DNA from: CAKTOF01 sp964544345
Lineage (GTDB): Bacteria; Bacillota; Clostridia; Oscillospirales; Oscillospiraceae
Assembly: GCA_964544345.1 (NCBI GenBank)
Contig: CAZJBT010000078.1
Coordinates: 1-10,436, forward strand
Length of the DNA: 10,436 nt
Reading direction: 5' to 3'
Under the pieces are notes generated by a model. It was given only the letters and a program-made list of their open reading frames with translations, ran no database searches and had not been told where the DNA came from. The position numbers and the translations under genes are program-made. How positions within the stretch are numbered: position 1 is the first letter of the stretch; every line of letters begins with the position of its first letter. Below, piece by piece: positions 6,713-10,436 of this stretch.

Positions 6713-6955
6713 CTATGGATCGCTTGGATCCAGTCCCTTATCGTCAGCGTTATTCTGGCGGCAGTCGACCCAGACCCCGGCAGGCATCAGCCCGCCGTTT
6801 GCCGGGATCCCCGCCGCCGCGTGATAGCAGGACAGATGCAGGATGTACTGCACCTGTCCTGCCTTACTGCGTCGGTCGATCCGCCTTGCAATGCCGATAG
6901 AAAAGGAAGAAAGAATGGCCACAACAAAAAGATAGACAAACAGATATGGCTGCAT
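6713..6955 (-). CDS. Possible small single-pass membrane protein (hypothetical)
   Basis: An 80-codon frame starting at ATG 6953-6955 and ending TAG 6713-6715. I do not recognise a family. Residues 4-23 form one hydrophobic segment (YLFVYLFVVAILSSFSIGIA) followed at once by RRIDRRSK, the charge pattern of a single membrane helix with its C-terminal side in the cytoplasm. The remainder is polar with scattered Cys and Gly and no clear domain. The ribosome binding site is weak: AAAGG lies about 14 bases upstream, further than usual. It lies 103 bases ahead of the OB-protein gene and could be the first gene of that run, a relic of a transporter gene, or a chance frame. A strong hairpin at 6827-6862 lies within it. 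Confidence 0.3.
   Translation of the reverse strand: MQPYLFVYLFVVAILSSFSIGIARRIDRRSKAGQVQYILHLSCYHAAAGIPANGGLMPAGVWVDCRQNNADDKGLDPSDP
6827..6862. other. Strong 36-base hairpin in the operon leader
   Basis: GCAGGACAG (6827-6835) pairs with CTGTCCTGC (6854-6862). After one A-C mismatch, TGCAG (6837-6841) pairs with CTGCA (6848-6852) around a 6-base loop: 14 pairs in all. Neither strand has a following T-run. It may be part of a folded regulatory leader, a protein-binding dyad, or a relic of a mobile element. If the small ORF is real, the stem lies inside it. Confidence 0.55.
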
Positions 6956-7137
6956 AATCAGACCAGCACCTTTCCAACGGATTTCTACCCACAGGCGGTA
7001 GCGATGATCCATGAAATCTGCCCTGCTGCCCCGGATGATTTGAGTATGAAACGGCGCGATTCGGATTGGAACTAAGAGTATGGAATTCGTGCTATTCCCC
7101 CAAACCGGATAGATGGTATTCCGATCCGGAATAGAAA
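6956..7137. other. Intergenic region upstream of the acyl-CoA gene run
   Basis: No gene is supported here: the frames that cross it are short and lack family sequence or ribosome binding sites. It lies between the terminator of the right-hand LysR gene and the possible small ORF, so it should hold the promoter of the acyl-CoA run. I found no convincing -35/-10 pair. Its main content is the group of GGAAT/ATTCC repeats at 7082-7132. Confidence 0.5.
7082..7132. promoter_or_regulatory. Four GGAAT/ATTCC half-sites forming two dyads, candidate LysR operator
   Basis: GGAAT (7082-7086) with ATTCC (7094-7098), separated by 7 bases, and ATTCC (7118-7122) with GGAAT (7128-7132), separated by 5 bases. 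The second dyad, ATTCCGATCCGGAAT (7118-7132), also fits the T-N11-A rule of LysR-type binding boxes with interrupted dyad symmetry. The group lies just beyond the LysR gene terminator and upstream of the acyl-CoA run, where a LysR activator would bind. Assignment to either LysR protein is inference. Confidence 0.4.
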
Positions 7138-7175
7138 GAGCCGGAACCTCTCCCAATTGGGAAAGGTTCCGGCTC
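7138..7175 (-). terminator. Intrinsic terminator of the right-hand LysR gene
   Basis: GAGCCGGAACCT (7138-7149) is complementary to AGGTTCCGGCTC (7164-7175). Inside this 12-bp stem, after a C-A mismatch, is the palindrome TCCCAATTGGGA. On the minus strand the stem is followed by TTTCTATT. It starts 17 bases past the LysR stop (7193-7195), in the right place and direction to end that transcript. Confidence 0.8.
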
Positions 7176-7192
7176 AGATGCTGCCGGCGCGC

Positions 7193-8102
7193 CTATGGCA
7201 GCGCCGACGCGTCGGAAAACCATCCGCGGATCACATTGGCAAAATCTTCGACAGCAGGCTTGCTCTCGCCCCTCCAAAGCGCGAGAAGCGACGACGTGAT
7301 ATCCATATCCGCCAACGAAAAGCTGCTCAGGCCGCATTCGAGCGCCACCTGCGCGGTATCGCCGCCGAGGATCATCGCGCCCTAGCCATTTTTGACCTTG
7401 ATCACCACTTCGCTCCAGTTGTCACACGGCTCCACGCGCAGAGGCGCCTTCGATTTCCGCAGGAATTCATAGGTGACGCCCATCGCCATCTGGTCGCTGA
7501 CGGACAGGATGCAGTCAAGCTGCGGCAGCAGCGCCGAAACGGAGGGGAATTGTCCCAACGCGGGAGAATACAGCATAAAATTCTCCGTCGTATTCAGGCG
7601 CAGAAAGTTGTAGTGCGGACGGAGCTGCGCGGACAGATGGCTGTTGTTGACCGCCGTGACCGCGAGATCGATATGCCCGCCGTCGAGCAGCTCGGTCAAT
7701 TTTTCCTCTGGAAAGTACCGAACCTTGATATTCGAGCCGTCGTACAAATGCTGAAAGCTCTCCGCCCATTGATCACGGGGATCAAAACGCTCTCCGCGGG
7801 AGACGCGGTCAGCAGGCTGCTGATCCCGATCACCAGCGGATGGACATCCTGCCCGGTGCGGCGCTGGTGCAGGAAGCCCCGCAGCTCGTCCTCCTTGGCC
7901 AAGAGGCTCAGCATCTCCTCGCCCAGCGAGGTCAGCTCCATTCTCCGGCTGCTCCGCGTGAACAGCTTGTCCCGATCTCTGCTTCGAGCGCAGAGATGCA
8001 CTTGCTGACAGACGGCTGGGACATATACGACAGCTCTGCGACGCGCGAAAAGCTCAAATGCTTTGCGCACATGACAAAAATGCGGATATCTCCCAAATTC
8101 AC
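7193..8102 (-). pseudogene. LysR-family transcriptional regulator, broken by two frameshifts and an amber codon
   Basis: The start is a GTG at 8100-8102 with AAAGGGGG upstream. The helix-turn-helix is clear (FSRVAELSYMSQPSVSKCISALEAEIG). The frame then shifts at the GGG at 7971-7973: one more G gives EIGDKLFTRSSRRMELTSLGEEML. A second shift at about 7769-7773, again repaired by one base, joins SVLIPVI to WAESFQHLYDG. The effector domain continues to VKVKNG, where TAG at 7382-7384 interrupts the same frame, which resumes with GAMILGGDTAQVAL and ends at TAG 7193-7195. Repaired length is 303 residues, exactly LysR size. The amber lies in the motif that in relatives reads AGLGxxxLP. With three lesions it is non-functional if the sequence is right. 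It probably controlled the acyl-CoA genes downstream. Confidence 0.85.
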
Positions 8103-8138
8103 AGCGCATCCCCCTTTCAGGCACAGACCTTTTTCCTC

Positions 8139-8167
8139 ATTATCATACTTTTGCGCGCAAGAAGCAA
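8139..8167 (-). promoter_or_regulatory. Candidate promoter of the right-hand LysR gene
   Basis: On the minus strand TTGCTT (8162-8167) and GATAAT (8139-8144) are 17 bases apart, about 40 bases ahead of the GTG start. The -10 element is good, the -35 element weak. The spacer contains the perfect palindrome TTGCGCGCAA (8151-8160), which could be an operator for self-regulation. Tentative. Confidence 0.4.
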
Positions 8168-8216
8168 CCTTCAAATCGTCCGGAAATGTGTTGCCCCGCA
8201 GCTCAATCACACCTGG

Positions 8217-8285
8217 CCGGCTTTACAAAAGAGTGCGGGAGACACTTTCTCACGAAGTGTCTCCCTGAAAAGCCGGGACTTTTTT
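8217..8285. terminator. Terminator hairpins downstream of the asparaginase gene
   Basis: The inner stem is perfect over 11 bp: GGGAGACACTT (8237-8247) with AAGTGTCTCCC (8255-8265), loop of 7. Read on the minus strand it is followed by GCACTCTTTTG, a modest T-run suited to ending the asparaginase transcript (stop at 8284-8286). An outer stem, CCGGCTTT (8217-8224) with AAAGCCGG (8269-8276), is followed on the + strand by GACTTTTTT, but no + strand gene is seen to need it. The minus strand reading is the likely function. Confidence 0.65.
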
Positions 8286-9282
8286 AATTGGAAGGCAATG
8301 TGACCTCGCCGGCGAAGTTGGTGTCAAAGATACTCCGCACGACTTCGGGGTCGTCCGTCTGGCCGAGCGCCCACATCAGCTTGGTCACGACGGCCTCGGT
8401 CGTCATATCGCGGCCGGGGATCACGCCGCATGAGAGCAGCTTCGTGCCGACCTCATACAAGCTGAGGTCGCTCTTTTCATACAGGCACTGGCTGCACACG
8501 ACGACGGACACGCCGCGGCAGGTCAGCCGCTCGAGCGCGTCGAGCAGGTTGCGGCGGACGAAGTGCATCCCGCCGGAGCCGAACGCCTCAATGACGACGC
8601 CGCGGCAGCCAAGCTGCTCGAGCATCGAAAACACGGCCGGGTTCGTGCTCGGGATCAGCTTGAGCAGGAACACGTCGGTGCTCAAATGATCTGCCAGAGC
8701 GAGCGGCGGCATCGCCGGCGCATCCGCGCAGTAGCGGTGCAGCCCATCGCCGCAGACCTCGCCGAGCAGGCCGGCGTTGACGCTCTCAAACGCCTCGAAG
8801 CCCATTGTGCGCACCTTGACGGCGCGGCAGCCGCGGATGATCTTATGGTTGAATGCGACCGAAACGCCGGGGATGCCGCTGTCGACCGCGGCAAACGCCG
8901 TATAGAGATTGTTCCGCGCATCGGTCAGCATGTTGTCGATCGGCATCTGCGCACCGGTCAGCACGACCGGCTTAGCGAGGTTCTGCAGCAGATAGCACAG
9001 CGCCGAGGCCGTATAGGCCATCGTGTCGGTGCCGTGCGTGATGACCGCGCCGTCATAGCGGTCAAGCCGCCCGGCCACGGCGCGCGCGATCTTCTGCCAC
9101 TCCTCCGCCTGGATGTTCGACGAGTCGAGACTCATCAGGTCGAGCACGTCGATGGCGTAGTGCCTCGGCAGGTCCTCCATAAAGCCCAGCAGCTCGTCCG
9201 GCGCCATCTGCGGCGCGAGGCCGCCGCTGGTCGGCCGGGAGGCGATGGTGCCGCCGGTCGTAATGAGCAGGACGCGTTTCAT
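8284..9282 (-). CDS. ansA: L-asparaginase, type I (cytoplasmic)
   Basis: Hydrolyses L-asparagine to aspartate and ammonia in the cytoplasm. The 332-residue protein has both active-site signatures of the bacterial family: TTGGTIAS at residues 8-15 with the nucleophile Thr12, and the segment ITHGTDTMAYTAS with His83, Thr85 and Asp86. LTGAQMP follows near residue 108. There is no signal peptide, and the length fits the cytoplasmic type I enzymes; archaeal-type GatD is less likely, because the extra N-terminal domain is absent. The ATG at 9280-9282 starts 6 bases after the helicase stop, and its AGGGGTGA ribosome binding site overlaps that stop, so the two genes are probably cotranscribed. The gene is intact and appears unrelated to the acyl-CoA run. 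Confidence 0.93.
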   Translation of the reverse strand: MKRVLLITTGGTIASRPTSGGLAPQMAPDELLGFMEDLPRHYAIDVLDLMSLDSSNIQAEEWQKIARAVAGRLDRYDGAVITHGTDTMAYTASALCYLLQNLAKPVVLTGAQMPIDNMLTDARNNLYTAFAAVDSGIPGVSVAFNHKIIRGCRAVKVRTMGFEAFESVNAGLLGEVCGDGLHRYCADAPAMPPLALADHLSTDVFLLKLIPSTNPAVFSMLEQLGCRGVVIEAFGSGGMHFVRRNLLDALERLTCRGVSVVVCSQCLYEKSDLSLYEVGTKLLSCGVIPGRDMTTEAVVTKLMWALGQTDDPEVVRSIFDTNFAGEVTLPSN

Positions 9283-9288
9283 CGGCTT

Positions 9289-10436
9289 TCACCCCTGGCG
9301 TTTTTTTGAATTTCCCTGGGAGCGGCGGCGGCTGTTTTGCTTCGGCTTCTGCGCCGCCTTTTCCCCCTGCTCCGGCGCACTGTAGGCGCGCGGCATCAGG
9401 AAGCGCGCTGTCGCGTCCATCACCGTCTCGCCTGCGGCCGGGCGCTCCGAGCGCGGCGAGTAAACGTGCTTCGGGACGGACTCAGGCTGCTTTTTCGTCT
9501 TTTTGCCCTGTGGCTGGGATTTGACCTGGGACTTGACCTGCGGCTGCGCCTGCGTCAGCGCCGCCGGGTCGAACTTCGGCGGGCGGCGGCCGCCGCCGCT
9601 GCGCGGCTGCGCGACCGGGCGGTTGTCCGCCAGCGTCCTGATCTCCTGCGGCGCGGACGCGCCAGCGACCTGGAACTGTGAAAATGCAAATGCGTCCGAC
9701 GTCGGGATCGGCCCACGGGAGGTCTTTTCCTGTTTTTTCTGACCGCTCTGCTTTCCCTTCGCCGGCGCGTCCTGTGCAGCGGGTCTGGACGCCTTCTGCC
9801 CCTTCGCCGGCTTGACCGCCGTCTCTGCCGCCGTTTCCTTCGGCTGCGCAGGCTTGGGCTTCGGCGCAGCTTCCCGGATCGGGCGGCCGTTTTTATCCTT
9901 CGGCGTCGGCGTCAGGATCTGCATCGGATACGGATGCTCCTCCACGACCGGCAGCTTGCGGCCGAGGAGCTTCTCGATGCCGCGCAGATACTCCATCTCG
10001 TCGATGCAGCAGAATGCGACGGCCGTGCCCTCGTGCCCGGCACGGCCGGTGCGGCCGATGCGGTGGATATATGTCTCCGGTACCTCGGGCAGGTCGTAGT
10101 TGAACGCGTGCGAAAGGCCGGAGATATCCAGCCCGCGTGCGGCAATGTCCGTGGCGACCAGGATGCGGATCGAACCATCCTTGAAGCCGCTGAGCGCAGC
10201 CTGGCGCGCGGTCTGGGACTTGTTTCCATGGATGGCCGCGGCGGACACGCCGTTTTTCACAAGGAAGTCCGCAACGCGGTTCGCGCCGTGCTTCGTGCGG
10301 GTAAACACGAGCGCATTTTTCACATCGAGCCGATCCACCAGCTCAAGCAGCAGCTTCGGCTTGTTCGCCTTGTCCACAAAATAGAGCGACTGCGCGATGG
10401 CGTCGACCGGCGACGAGACGGGATCGACCGCCGCAC
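9289..10436 (-). CDS. DEAD-box RNA helicase, C-terminal part (5' end outside window)
   Basis: ATP-dependent RNA-unwinding protein. The frame is open to the window edge; what is visible is the second RecA-like domain and a long tail. The linker reads AIAQSLYFVDKANKPKLLLEL. Helicase motifs follow: ALVFTRTKHGANRVADFL (motif IV region), ILVATDIAARGLD (motif V) and YIHRIGRTGRAG (motif VI with its arginines). The DEAD box itself lies outside the window. After the core come some 215 residues of low-complexity sequence rich in Lys, Pro, Ala, Gln and Ser, with basic clusters near the end (NSRRRSQGNSKKRQG), the usual RNA-binding tail of RhlE/CshA-type helicases. The exact subfamily cannot be fixed from this part. 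Confidence 0.95.
   Translation of the reverse strand, partial: AAVDPVSSPVDAIAQSLYFVDKANKPKLLLELVDRLDVKNALVFTRTKHGANRVADFLVKNGVSAAAIHGNKSQTARQAALSGFKDGSIRILVATDIAARGLDISGLSHAFNYDLPEVPETYIHRIGRTGRAGHEGTAVAFCCIDEMEYLRGIEKLLGRKLPVVEEHPYPMQILTPTPKDKNGRPIREAAPKPKPAQPKETAAETAVKPAKGQKASRPAAQDAPAKGKQSGQKKQEKTSRGPIPTSDAFAFSQFQVAGASAPQEIRTLADNRPVAQPRSGGGRRPPKFDPAALTQAQPQVKSQVKSQPQGKKTKKQPESVPKHVYSPRSERPAAGETVMDATARFLMPRAYSAPEQGEKAAQKPKQNSRRRSQGNSKKRQG

Noticed and set aside
6617..7075. Open frames on the + strand across the leader region
   Set aside because: They have no family sequence and no convincing ribosome binding site, and several overlapping frames are open at once, as expected for non-coding GC-rich DNA.
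1005..7384. Reassigned genetic code (TAG read as Gln, or pyrrolysine insertion)
   Set aside because: Both in-frame TAG codons (1005-1007 and 7382-7384) sit where Gln would be acceptable. However, the same window has a TGA break and four frameshifts that recoding cannot explain, and the right-hand LysR gene itself seems to end at TAG. Mutation or sequence error is simpler.
1..10436. CRISPR array, insertion sequence, tRNA or rRNA genes
   Set aside because: I looked for regularly spaced repeats, transposase-like frames with terminal repeats, and tRNA-like cloverleaf sequence, and saw none.

Overview
The window looks like a chromosomal piece of a GC-rich Gram-positive anaerobe, most plausibly an uncultured member of the Clostridia (Oscillospiraceae-like). 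This is inferred from strong AGGAGG-type ribosome binding sites, a lipobox lipoprotein, and the mix of acyl-CoA enzymes; it is not proven. Apart from 17 codons of an unknown + strand gene at the left edge, every gene supported here lies on the minus strand.

In transcription order (right to left): the C-terminal part of a DEAD-box RNA helicase (9289-10436, open at the window edge); a cytoplasmic type I L-asparaginase starting 6 bases after it (8284-9282); a terminator hairpin; a broken LysR regulator (7193-8102) with its own terminator; a 520-base leader holding candidate operator repeats, strong hairpins and one possible 80-codon membrane ORF; then a run of acyl-CoA genes. These are a zinc-ribbon/OB-fold (DUF35) protein (6206-6610), a thiolase reduced to its N-terminal half (5565-6209), a methylmalonyl-CoA-epimerase-like VOC protein (5167-5550), a crotonase resembling the 6-oxocamphor hydrolase branch (3978-5098, broken), a beta-keto acid cleavage enzyme (BKACE/DUF849, 2948-3946), a family 5 solute-binding lipoprotein (1122-2836, frameshifted), and a second LysR regulator (108-1004). 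A bidirectional terminator at 67-99 closes the run.

Read together, the run looks like a catabolic operon that imports a small substrate and cleaves beta-dicarbonyl or beta-keto intermediates to acyl-CoA and acetyl-CoA, under LysR control. This role is inferred from families and adjacency; the substrate cannot be read from the sequence.

The striking point is damage. The crotonase, binding protein and right-hand LysR gene contain four frameshifts, each repaired by adding one base. There are three in-frame stop codons in otherwise continuous reading frames, and the thiolase lacks its C-terminal domain. BKACE, VOC and OB genes are intact, as are the asparaginase and the visible part of the helicase. 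Either the operon is decaying, or the assembly carries uncorrected errors; raw reads would decide.
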